DNA from: Lachnoanaerobaculum gingivalis
Lineage (GTDB): Bacteria; Bacillota; Clostridia; Lachnospirales; Lachnospiraceae
Assembly (NCBI RefSeq): GCF_003862475.1
Contig: NZ_RRCO01000002.1
Coordinates: 434,001 to 498,000 of the forward strand
Length of the DNA: 64,000 nt
Direction of reading: 5' to 3'
Positions within the stretch are counted from its first letter, which is position 1; every line of letters begins with the position of its first letter. Both the position numbers and the translations under genes were made by a program. Positions 27,943 to 35,185 of this stretch are shown in pieces. The notes beneath the pieces were generated by a model. It made no database searches. It saw nothing but the letters and a program-made list of their open reading frames with translations, and was not told the DNA's origin.

Positions 27943-28182
27943 CTATAAATTCGTGTTATCATCCGACTCCTCAAAATATTCATTTAAATGATGATATATT
28001 TTTATATCCTCTTCATCATCGCCTCTTAAAACCACACAAATATTTTTATTTTCCAAATCTGTAAACACAAAATTATATTCACCAAAGTAAGCTTGGTAGC
28101 CGTATCTTGTTAGAGTCAATATCTGACCGACCTTAAAGTTAAAAATATTCTTTCTGACAATATAAGCCTTACCTGTCTCCAT
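27943..28182 (-). CDS. Small acidic protein, possibly DUF3601-like
   Basis: This 79-residue protein has the pattern GKAYIVRKNIFNFKVGQILT...YGYQAYFGEYNFVF, reminiscent of DUF3601, a small domain of unknown function; the match is by eye and not firm. AAGGA lies 5 bases before the ATG, and the start is one base from the stop of the upstream gene, implying coupled translation. It has no signal peptide or membrane segment. It is part of the immunity array. Confidence 0.55.
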   Translation of the reverse strand: METGKAYIVRKNIFNFKVGQILTLTRYGYQAYFGEYNFVFTDLENKNICVVLRGDDEEDIKIYHHLNEYFEESDDNTNL

Positions 28183-28183
28183 G

Positions 28184-28537
28184 CTAGTCCTTCTTATAAA
28201 AATATAAATATGGATAGTTTACAATCTCTTCATGCCAGTTATCATCATGCTTTATTATAACCTTTCCATTTTCATCATAACACCTTGCAACTATCGGTGC
28301 TCTCTCTCCGGATTCTATTTTCCAAACCAATATTCCGTCCTCAAGCCCTGAATCAGGTGAATCAGTCTTTATATATTTTCCCAAATAGCAATCCCAGTAA
28401 TAAAACGGTAACTTAAGATCTACAATACTTACAAACTCTGCCAATGTGTCCGGCAAAATAAATGTATCAGGATTAGGTGCATTAACATCATCTCCCATGC
28501 ACATACTGCTCCTGCCCATATAGACTTTTATTTGCAT
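28184..28537 (-). CDS. Unrecognised 117-residue protein of the immunity array
   Basis: No family is recognised. The protein is soluble, acidic and aromatic-rich (PFYYWDCYLGKY in the middle, YPYLYFYKK at the end). A perfect AGGAG lies 5 bases before the ATG, supporting a real gene. It lies between a membrane protein gene and the DUF3601-like gene in the same transcript. Small acidic proteins in such arrays often neutralise nuclease toxins by binding them; that is only an analogy here. Confidence 0.55.
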   Translation of the reverse strand: MQIKVYMGRSSMCMGDDVNAPNPDTFILPDTLAEFVSIVDLKLPFYYWDCYLGKYIKTDSPDSGLEDGILVWKIESGERAPIVARCYDENGKVIIKHDDNWHEEIVNYPYLYFYKKD

Positions 28538-28563
28538 ACTCTCTCCTTAAAAAATCAAAAACC

Positions 28564-29124
28564 TTAAAATTTATATAAAAGAGGGAATACCAATCCCACA
28601 TCAATAGCCATAAATCCCAGTATAATACCCAAAACACCCAAGAATATGGTTAGCCCCTGAACATTTTCTCGAATCTGTATGGAGAACTTTTTATAATCAA
28701 TACCCCTGTTATTTATAATATTTTCTCTTTCTTCTACACTGTCCGTTAATGAGATATTATAACTTCCGCTCTCCACACTAAATGTATACAGTTTGATTCT
28801 GGCATCCTTAAAACTGTTTGCTGTAGTTCTAAAAAAATCAGGATATAATATTACAGACTTTCCTGTAGCATTATTTTTAAGTTTAATATCTAAATTATAT
28901 ATAGGAGATACTGAATACTTTTTTCCTGAAAGCCATATATCATATTTACCGCCATCCTCAAGTGTAAAGCTTCCGTCTATGGAACTGACAGGAATTTCAT
29001 ATATCATCTTAGCCTTGGCAAATGCGGTTATCTTTTTAATGCTGATAACCATCAGATATATTCCCACAGGTACAAGAAAAAACAATAAATATCTCAAATC
29101 CTTAATAGATTGTAACCAAGACAT
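28564..29124 (-). CDS. Membrane protein with a large extracytoplasmic or central beta domain, immunity array
   Basis: This 186-residue protein has one hydrophobic segment near residues 12-28 and another near 158-185, with about 130 hydrophilic, beta-rich residues between. The family is not recognised. It overlaps the end of the DUF1877 gene by 23 bases and carries a GGAGG inside that gene. It is the only membrane protein in the array. It might guard the envelope against a pore-forming or wall-targeting toxin; this is inference from its topology. Confidence 0.6.
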   Translation of the reverse strand: MSWLQSIKDLRYLLFFLVPVGIYLMVISIKKITAFAKAKMIYEIPVSSIDGSFTLEDGGKYDIWLSGKKYSVSPIYNLDIKLKNNATGKSVILYPDFFRTTANSFKDARIKLYTFSVESGSYNISLTDSVEERENIINNRGIDYKKFSIQIRENVQGLTIFLGVLGIILGFMAIDVGLVFPLLYKF

Positions 29125-29605
29125 TTCCGTCCGCCTCCAACACTTCCTTATAAAAATCTTTCATCCTTTCAAAACAATCAAGAAGATCTTCTTTTATTTC
29201 TTCTTCTTCATCATCATAGTCCCAAATATCTGGATAAAGCTCTGCTTCTTTACCTTCTTCCATGCTAAAGCTTTCTAAGGCACTTTCCATATCAAAATCC
29301 TCAAGTACTTTTAATATATCGGAAACTCTATCCTTTTCAATATAAGCTATAAAATCTTCTATTTTTTCTATAGAAGTCACACCTACTACAGCTTCACTGA
29401 GAGGATCTTCCCATATAGGATCTGACGCACTTACTCCTGTCAGCATATAGTGAAGAAGATCCCAGTTCTTATCTATATCAAGAAGTATTTCAGCCTCCTC
29501 ATTCCAATCTTCCACCTTTTCAAAAATATCTTCCTCATTGTCTAAATTTTTAAGTGTTTCCAACTCTTCGTCACTTAAATATTGATAGTTTGCTCTAAGT
29601 CCCAT
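29102..29605 (-). CDS. DUF1877-family protein (YfbM-like), likely immunity protein
   Basis: This 167-residue acidic protein matches the DUF1877 layout: MGLRANYQYLSDEELETL at the start, LDIDKNWDLLHYMLTG near residue 42, PLSEAVVG near residue 68, and LYPDIWDYDDEEEE followed by a Phe-rich helix at the end. DUF1877 proteins are often listed among immunity-type proteins of polymorphic toxin systems, though their mechanism is unknown. GGAG lies before the ATG. It is in the middle of the array and overlaps the next gene. Confidence 0.75.
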   Translation of the reverse strand: MGLRANYQYLSDEELETLKNLDNEEDIFEKVEDWNEEAEILLDIDKNWDLLHYMLTGVSASDPIWEDPLSEAVVGVTSIEKIEDFIAYIEKDRVSDILKVLEDFDMESALESFSMEEGKEAELYPDIWDYDDEEEEIKEDLLDCFERMKDFYKEVLEADGNVLVTIY

Positions 29606-29621
29606 TTTTCTCTCCTTAAAA

Positions 29622-30056
29622 TTAAAATATTTTTATAAATCTTTTTTGTAGTTTATCCGATGTATATCCTATATTCTCATAAAATTTATGTGCTTCCAAA
29701 CGATAATTTGCTGAATTCAATCTAATAAAAGCCATATTATTATCCACAGCATATTTTTCAATACAGAACATTAATTTTTTGCCGACTCCCCTGCCCTGAA
29801 ATTGTGGATCAACAGCCAAACCCAATATATTAAGACCTGGATCACTATACACACTTTCATATACTTGGGCGTGAACAAATCCTATAACTTTATGTATATT
29901 ATCATCTTCATATACCGCAATAATATGATGTTTATTATCGCAAGATAATTTATTTATCTGATTCCTTACTGTGCTTATATCAACATCATAACCCAAGGCA
30001 ACTTTACATATTTTTTGTATTTCTTCTGCATCTGATATATTAATTTCTCTTATCAT
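29622..30056 (-). CDS. GNAT-family N-acetyltransferase
   Basis: This 144-residue protein is a single GNAT domain: IREINISDAEEIQKI at the start, the beta4 strand LNILGLAVDPQFQGRGVGKKLM with the acetyl-CoA loop QGRGVGK, and the C-terminal LNSANYRLEAHKFYENIGY. The substrate may be a small molecule or a protein. Its placement inside an immunity array is notable, since some toxin antidotes act by modifying the target, but it may be a passenger. The ribosome site (AGAGGA) is 13 bases from the ATG, longer than in its neighbours. Confidence 0.85.
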   Translation of the reverse strand: MIREINISDAEEIQKICKVALGYDVDISTVRNQINKLSCDNKHHIIAVYEDDNIHKVIGFVHAQVYESVYSDPGLNILGLAVDPQFQGRGVGKKLMFCIEKYAVDNNMAFIRLNSANYRLEAHKFYENIGYTSDKLQKRFIKIF

Positions 30057-30074
30057 ATATGTTAAAATATCCTC

Positions 30075-30932
30075 TCAACCGCCCATTCTTGTATACTGAA
30101 TACCCTTTTTCAAGCTTCCGTTCACAATAATACAATGTCCTGCAAAAATATCATTGTCATTAAAATATGCACTAAATAAACCTCCCGATGTCATAGAAAT
30201 CGACTCTATAGTAATTCTCTTTGCAAAACTTTCTTCTGTAATTTTTGCAGCTTCTTCCTCAGATTCACACCAATCTCTTGCAAGATCCAGTAGCTTTACG
30301 GCTGCAAATGTTCTCATATCAGTATCCCATCTTTTACTGTCACCGAACATTTCTTTTATAGCTTTCCTTGCCTTTGTGATTCCCGATTTATTGTCTTTAT
30401 CAACATCCAAGGAAATATCAATATTTTTATCAAGCCAAAAAATTTCCCCTTCAAAGCTGTTTACAGTTTTATTATATATTAGTTCACCTAGTATATCATC
30501 CTCTATGATTATCGGCTTTTTGTACTCAGTTAGGATTTCTTCAAGCTCCGGATTTTTTACATCTTTTTCTATTACATCCACAAGAAGAAAATCAAGTCTT
30601 TTTATCATAATCTTAGGTAATTCCTCAGGCAACTTCTTACGTACCTTCAAATGATAAATTGTTTCCTCATCAAATTCCGGTATCAAGCGGTTGTCATACT
30701 CTTCCTCGCTTGCTGCAAATACAAAACAGCACTCTTCTTTATAAAGCTCTCCTGTTTTCAAACTCTTATAAGCTAGGCAGCAAACCGCTACTTCCCAAAA
30801 TCCGTTTCTCTTGCTTGTTATATCTCCCTCATGTCTAAGTACGAGAATTTCCTGCTCCTCTGTTTCAAAAGAACTTTCCCATTCGTTCTTAGTCATTTGG
30901 TTTCTTTTTCTCATATAATCTATGAGTTCCAT
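30075..30932 (-). CDS. DUF2262 domain protein, likely immunity protein
   Basis: This 285-residue protein has an N-terminal part of unknown fold and a C-terminal half (about 145-285) with the DUF2262 pattern: LGELIYNKTVNSFEGEIFWLDKNIDISL, then a helical stretch, then GGLFSAYFNDNDIFAGHCIIVNGSLKKG. DUF2262 appears next to polymorphic toxins and other immunity genes. GGGGG lies before the ATG. It is five bases downstream of the 183-residue gene. The call is by eye. Confidence 0.65.
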   Translation of the reverse strand: MELIDYMRKRNQMTKNEWESSFETEEQEILVLRHEGDITSKRNGFWEVAVCCLAYKSLKTGELYKEECCFVFAASEEEYDNRLIPEFDEETIYHLKVRKKLPEELPKIMIKRLDFLLVDVIEKDVKNPELEEILTEYKKPIIIEDDILGELIYNKTVNSFEGEIFWLDKNIDISLDVDKDNKSGITKARKAIKEMFGDSKRWDTDMRTFAAVKLLDLARDWCESEEEAAKITEESFAKRITIESISMTSGGLFSAYFNDNDIFAGHCIIVNGSLKKGIQYTRMGG

Positions 30933-30937
30933 TAAGG

Positions 30938-31489
30938 TTAACCCCCTATAAGTTGTGATAATTTATTCTCACTAAGCTCACCGTCAGTATATAACTTTTC
31001 AAGCAATTTTTCATCAAAATCCATTTCGTAATAATCCGAGACAAATTCTTTGAAATCCTCATATGTTTCACATATATATCCTATCATCCAGTTGCTTCCG
31101 TCATCATCTGCAAGCTTGTTTTGATGAAATTTTCCATCATACCAAATAAAAAATGTTGTTTCGTCTATTTCCCGGTCAGCAAAAAGTTTTCTGTATTTTT
31201 CATCGACGCCTTCATATATCTTTTCAATAATACTTCTATCAAACTTTTCCTTAGCAAATTGACTGAGGCTGCTTTCATGTGCAAATCCCTTTATTAAGAC
31301 TATATCTTCTGTAAAAATAACATAGAGGGTATCGCCGGAGCCGTTATCTATAAGATATCTTAAATCTGTTTCACTTTCTTCTTTTGTTATTATTCTAAGG
31401 TATTCCTCCGAAGGGTCAGTCAAGGCATTGTCAAGAAAATATAATGCTTCAAGTCCGCTTCGCATATTACCGCAATTAATATATTTCAT
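30938..31489 (-). CDS. Unrecognised 183-residue protein of the immunity array
   Basis: No family is recognised. The protein is acidic, soluble and probably mixed alpha/beta, with LYVIFTEDIVLIKGFAHES in the centre and an acidic helical C-terminus ending SENKLSQLIGG. The central pattern (a strand pair that ends in KGFxHES) resembles sequences I associate with immunity-type proteins, but I cannot name one. AGGAG lies 8 bases before the ATG. It lies 9 bases from the upstream gene, within one transcript. Confidence 0.6.
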   Translation of the reverse strand: MKYINCGNMRSGLEALYFLDNALTDPSEEYLRIITKEESETDLRYLIDNGSGDTLYVIFTEDIVLIKGFAHESSLSQFAKEKFDRSIIEKIYEGVDEKYRKLFADREIDETTFFIWYDGKFHQNKLADDDGSNWMIGYICETYEDFKEFVSDYYEMDFDEKLLEKLYTDGELSENKLSQLIGG

Positions 31490-31498
31490 TCCATACTC

Positions 31499-31948
31499 CT
31501 ATTCTAAATCACTTTTTTTATATCTTCCGGAAACATATCCTAAAATAAAAATCTGAGCTATATTCCATTCATTTGCAAGATAGATGCTGCATCTGATTTC
31601 ATCACCTAAAGTATTTTTTGCAATAAACTCATATCTTCCCAGTTCTTCATTATTTGAAATTTTTTCAATATCTGCAGTATATGTTTTTTCAAAAAATGTA
31701 TTAAAATTATCCCATACAGTTTCTGCATCGGCTTCTGTAAGCTCTATTTTAATACGATATCCGATACTACATTTGCATCTTTTCTTTCTTCCTTTTTCAT
31801 CAGCCTTAAATACTTTTGTACTGCCCTTATCAAATTCCCAATCCTTATCCTTTAGTATCGGTATCTTTTCAGACAGTGTTTCCTTAAACTCAAATATATT
31901 GTCAGAAAAATATTTACAAGCTTTTTCAAAAATTTCTAAATTTTCCAT
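31499..31948 (-). CDS. Unrecognised 149-residue protein of the immunity array
   Basis: I do not recognise this family. The first 50 residues are helical and acidic; a basic patch KADEKGRKKRCKCSIGYR follows, then a helix ADAETVWDNFNTFFEKTY and two strands ending in LANEWNIAQIFILGYVSGRY. No signal peptide or membrane segment is seen. AAGGA lies upstream of the ATG. It precedes the 183-residue gene and is 54 bases after the CbrC-like gene. Confidence 0.6.
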   Translation of the reverse strand: MENLEIFEKACKYFSDNIFEFKETLSEKIPILKDKDWEFDKGSTKVFKADEKGRKKRCKCSIGYRIKIELTEADAETVWDNFNTFFEKTYTADIEKISNNEELGRYEFIAKNTLGDEIRCSIYLANEWNIAQIFILGYVSGRYKKSDLE

Positions 31949-32002
31949 TTTGACTATTCCTTATATGGTATTAAATACGCTCTAATTTCACGATCAAAAA
32001 TA

Positions 32003-32854
32003 TCAGTCCGCATCCACATAAAGATGATATTTTTTACAGTGTAAACATCTGAATAAGTATCCGCAAACAGATCCGTCTTTTACCAGATATTCTTCTATAT
32101 CATCAAACTCTTTTCGTTTATTGTACTCTTCAAAGACTTCATCTGCAATTCCCATTTCCTTTAATTCTTTTGTACCTACACTACCAAGAAATGCACAGTA
32201 ATCATTACAACAATAAAGCCAATATTCACCCTGCCAACTTAAATACCCCGGTGTTCTGTGGAACAGCTCATCCATCTTTTCCCTATCAGGTTCAAAGTCA
32301 TCATCAACATCCTGAATAAAATCGGCATCATATTTCTTTGCGGCTTCTCCGTTTGAAATACATACAGGGCAAAGATAATCCACATCATCTACAGCATATG
32401 GTCTTTTTGCATAGTAGGTGTTACTTTCTTTACCGCAGCAAGGGCATACCTTTGCTTCACCTTCTATAAATGAACCTGTCTCCAAAGGATCCGGATGATA
32501 TCGGAATTTTGGCAATAATTTTTTACGTTCTTCCCTTTTTAGCCTTTCCTTTTTATTTAGCGGCCTTGGTATTGCAAATCTGTCACCATGGCTCTCATTT
32601 AAATCTTTTAACCCCAAGAACTTTTTAATCTGTTTTCTGTCCGTTTTATCATATATATTCTCATACAGTTTATATGCACTCTCCATCATATAGAGCTGTT
32701 GATAGACATCTACCAGCACTTCTATGGCTTCTTTTTCCGTATGCTTTGACAATCTGTCTGCAAATTCATATAGTGCCGATACACTTTCACTACTCTCATT
32801 TTGTTTTATGAAGTTTTCTTTTAAATTTATATATTCTTTTAGAAATTCGTTCAT
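32003..32854 (-). CDS. CbrC/UPF0167-family protein with N-terminal helical extension
   Basis: Residues about 110-283 match the CbrC family: PKFRYHPDPLETGSF, the Cys pair VCPCCGK, YLCPVCISNG, PGYLSWQGEYWLYCC, and GYLFRCLHCKKYHLY. These Cys pairs likely bind zinc. E. coli CbrC gives tolerance to colicin E2, a DNase bacteriocin, so a protective role fits the array. The first 110 residues are a helical domain (ALYEFADRLSKHTEKEAIEV and similar) absent from the short E. coli form, as in some Firmicute homologues. The ribosome site AAGG is about 13 bases from the ATG. Confidence 0.8.
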   Translation of the reverse strand: MNEFLKEYINLKENFIKQNESSESVSALYEFADRLSKHTEKEAIEVLVDVYQQLYMMESAYKLYENIYDKTDRKQIKKFLGLKDLNESHGDRFAIPRPLNKKERLKREERKKLLPKFRYHPDPLETGSFIEGEAKVCPCCGKESNTYYAKRPYAVDDVDYLCPVCISNGEAAKKYDADFIQDVDDDFEPDREKMDELFHRTPGYLSWQGEYWLYCCNDYCAFLGSVGTKELKEMGIADEVFEEYNKRKEFDDIEEYLVKDGSVCGYLFRCLHCKKYHLYVDAD

Positions 32855-32877
32855 TAATAATTTCTACCTTTCTATAA

Positions 32878-33213
32878 TCAGAGCATGTTATAATGTCTTT
32901 TTACATACTCTATAAACTCATATATATCTTTAGATACCTCTTCCATTTCAGATGATCCAAGTGCTCCTAAATCATTTTTATATATGGTATCGTCCGAGTC
33001 CTTTTTTATGAAGAAAGCCAAATCTCCATCTTGACCTACCATAAAAAATTCAGGCTCATATTCGAAAACTTCATATGTCAGATTTCTTTCCGGCAAATCT
33101 TCTTCTTCATAAAGTATCACACCTGTATTTTCTATTGAAAATCCGTCACTTCCTTTTATTTCCATTAAAAACTTTTCATACATTTGGGGAAGATTAAAAT
33201 TAATATTATTCAT
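32878..33213 (-). CDS. SMI1/KNR4 (SUKH)-family immunity protein
   Basis: This 111-residue protein has the SUKH pattern: LPQMYEKFLMEIKGSDGFSI at the start, the GVILYEEEDLPERNLTYEV segment, FFMVGQDGDLAFFI with the family Gly-Asp, and IYKNDLGALGSSEM before a final helix. SUKH proteins are the best-known general immunity family of bacterial polymorphic toxin systems, often against nucleases or deaminases. GAGG lies 7 bases before the ATG. This is the firmest anchor for reading the region as an immunity array. Confidence 0.8.
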   Translation of the reverse strand: MNNINFNLPQMYEKFLMEIKGSDGFSIENTGVILYEEEDLPERNLTYEVFEYEPEFFMVGQDGDLAFFIKKDSDDTIYKNDLGALGSSEMEEVSKDIYEFIEYVKRHYNML

Positions 33214-33231
33214 TACAGTACCTCAAAAATA

Positions 33232-33684
33232 TTATAATCCAAACTTTTTCCAATCATTAACAGATTCTATAACCGGCAATACACTGTCAATTTCAAAGTT
33301 CTCCTCTTCATATGGCTCTTCGTATCCGTCTACTATTAATATTCCACAACATTTTATATGTGCATTATCATCTTTAATTTCTACAATTTCAAGCTTATAA
33401 AAAATCATAGGTTCCGATTCATAAATATAAAATGTATCTTCTCTCTCATCGCACTCTTCTAATGTATTTACACTAAAAGTTTCTCCTACAAGATCTTTTA
33501 CACTACTTTTGTTTGAATCTATACTGTTTATACAAATAGACGGTGCTATGATTTCACCTCTAAAATCGCCCTCTTTAAAAACTATATCTACGGACCATGA
33601 GCCGTCTTCTTTATCAAACAAAAGGCAACTCTGTCTGTCACTTAAATCATCTTCAAAACAGTACTTTTCACCTATCTTCAGCAT
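33232..33684 (-). CDS. Unrecognised 150-residue acidic protein of the immunity array
   Basis: No family is recognised. The protein is strongly acidic and beta-rich, beginning MLKIGEKYCFEDDLSDRQ and ending VLPVIESVNDWKKFGL. A GGGAG site precedes the ATG. It lies 18 bases upstream of the SUKH gene and 32 bases after the first gene of the array. By company it is a candidate immunity protein of an undescribed family. Confidence 0.58.
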   Translation of the reverse strand: MLKIGEKYCFEDDLSDRQSCLLFDKEDGSWSVDIVFKEGDFRGEIIAPSICINSIDSNKSSVKDLVGETFSVNTLEECDEREDTFYIYESEPMIFYKLEIVEIKDDNAHIKCCGILIVDGYEEPYEEENFEIDSVLPVIESVNDWKKFGL

Positions 33685-33716
33685 TTTATACTCCCTTTAG
33701 ATTTATTATATAATTT

Positions 33717-34034
33717 CTATTCTAACCTTTCCTCAAAACTAACCCCGATACATGGCCATTTTTTTAGAAATATCCAATTTTTATCTGTTACTACTTTAAG
33801 TATATCTGTATCAAACTTCTTTATTTCTTCTATATTTGTTATCTCACCGCTGTAAACTGTACTCTTTTTATATGAAATATCTATACTCATATAGTCCTCA
33901 TAGCATGATAAAAACGCCATTATTTTAAGATTATCTTTTTCATATGAATACCTGCAAATACCGGCTTCTTTTTCAAAAAGATAGGAAGGCTCACTTTCAA
34001 AAAATTCAAAAAAATCAAGTTCATCATATTTCAT
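33717..34034 (-). CDS. Unrecognised small protein, first gene of the immunity array
   Basis: Two in-frame ATGs exist, at 34040 and 34034; the second lies 9 bases after GAGG and is preferred (105 residues, starting MKYDELDFFEFF). It is an acidic, Phe-rich soluble protein with a strand-rich middle (ICRYSYEKDNLKIMAFLSCYEDYMS shortened here) and a C-terminal EKWPCIGVSFE-like end. No family is recognised. It would be the first gene after the codY terminator; I see no convincing promoter in the 70 bases between them, though TATAGT-type -10 sequences occur. Confidence 0.55.
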   Translation of the reverse strand: MKYDELDFFEFFESEPSYLFEKEAGICRYSYEKDNLKIMAFLSCYEDYMSIDISYKKSTVYSGEITNIEEIKKFDTDILKVVTDKNWIFLKKWPCIGVSFEERLE

Positions 34035-34105
34035 AAACATTTACCTCACACATATCTACTCTACTATATCATTAACATATAATCTGTATCTACTATAGTT
34101 TTTAT

Positions 34106-34131
34106 AAAAAAAGAACCGGCTTTGCCGGTCC
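34106..34131 (-). terminator. Intrinsic terminator of codY
   Basis: The stem GGACCGGC/GCCGGTTC with a 4-base loop is followed by a run of seven T on the minus strand, 14 bases after the codY stop. It separates codY from the immunity array. Confidence 0.9.
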
Positions 34132-34145
34132 TTAGTATGTTAACT

Positions 34146-34931
34146 TTATTTGATACCCTGATCCTTCTTTACCTCTTCCAGCTCTGCAAATACCACATCA
34201 TTTATTACTTTGATGTAAGTACCCTTCATGCCGGATGACCTGCTTTCTATTACTCCTGCACTTTCAAATTTTCTTAGTGCATTTACTATCACCGATCTGG
34301 TAATTCCTACTCTGTCAGCTATCTTACTTGCTACAAGCACACCCTCATTTCCGTTTAATTCATCGAAGATATGTATTATAGCTTCCAGTTCTGAAAAGCT
34401 AAGTGTTGATATTGCGGATTTTACAATTGCAATCTTTCTGTTCTCCTCTGCATTCTCCTCATTTACACTTCTCATCATTTCAAGTCCTACTACTGTTGTA
34501 CCGTACTCACTTAATATTATGTCATCTATATCAAAGCCATTCTCCTCTTTGTAAATGAATACAGTACCAAGTCTTGAACCTGCAATATCAATCGGGCTTA
34601 TAATAGCCTGAAATCTATTGACATTTTTCTCGTCAAACCCCAGTGTTGCAAGATTAACATTTTCTTTTGTGGACAATATTGAGAGCAGTCTTTCATTCAG
34701 CATTTCATCTATAAAGCCGCCTACTTTATCAGCAATCAGCTCTTTGATCTCAGATGTACCATTATGTGTTCCAACTCCTAATACCTTTCCCTTTTTACTA
34801 ATAACAAGACTATTTGCCTCGAGTATTTCTGATAATACATCACATATATCATTAAATACTACTTTCTGTGAATTATTATTGTGTAATAACTTGTTAATCT
34901 TTCTAGTCTTATCCAATAATTGTACACTCAT
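34146..34931 (-). CDS. codY: Global transcription regulator CodY
   Basis: CodY senses branched-chain amino acids and GTP and represses nitrogen and stationary-phase genes in low-GC Gram-positives. The 261-residue protein has the N-terminal GAF domain (LLDKTRKINKLLHNN at the start) and the C-terminal winged helix with the highly conserved ASKIADRVGITRSVIVNALR, near residue 208, and the GTYIKV wing. GGAGG lies 9 bases before the ATG. It has its own promoter and terminator. A CodY-like box at hadA (11805) suggests a local target. Confidence 0.97.
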   Translation of the reverse strand: MSVQLLDKTRKINKLLHNNNSQKVVFNDICDVLSEILEANSLVISKKGKVLGVGTHNGTSEIKELIADKVGGFIDEMLNERLLSILSTKENVNLATLGFDEKNVNRFQAIISPIDIAGSRLGTVFIYKEENGFDIDDIILSEYGTTVVGLEMMRSVNEENAEENRKIAIVKSAISTLSFSELEAIIHIFDELNGNEGVLVASKIADRVGITRSVIVNALRKFESAGVIESRSSGMKGTYIKVINDVVFAELEEVKKDQGIK

Positions 34932-34985
34932 TCAAGAAAACCTCCCCTTAGAAAACAACGTATTTTCAATAAAGCTCACACTTGA

Positions 34986-35014
34986 ATTTTAGCACAATTT
35001 GAATAAATGTACAA
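34986..35014 (-). promoter_or_regulatory. Sigma-A promoter of codY
   Basis: TTGTAC (35009-35014), 17 bases, then TAAAAT (34986-34991) on the minus strand; leader of about 48 bases. Confidence 0.65.
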
Positions 35015-35151
35015 CTTTTTTATATTATAATTCATATTATTTACTTATCTAAACTTATGTAATTCAAATAATATATTATTTCAATATAACACTTTATTTA
35101 AAATAACTGAATAAAGTTATCAATTTTATATGTAATCTGATAATAATATTC

Positions 35152-35177
35152 AAAAAGGCGAAGTTTTCACCTCGCCT
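35152..35177 (-). terminator. Intrinsic terminator of the alaS-nagB-nagA operon
   Basis: The stem AGGCGA/TCGCCT with a 10-base loop is followed by TTTT on the minus strand, 9 bases after the nagA stop. Confidence 0.78.
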
Positions 35178-35185
35178 CACACAAT

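Noticed and set aside
27518-34040. Prophage or conjugative element as the source of the small genes
   Set aside because: No integrase, phage structural gene, att-like repeat or mobilisation gene is present; family content fits immunity proteins better.
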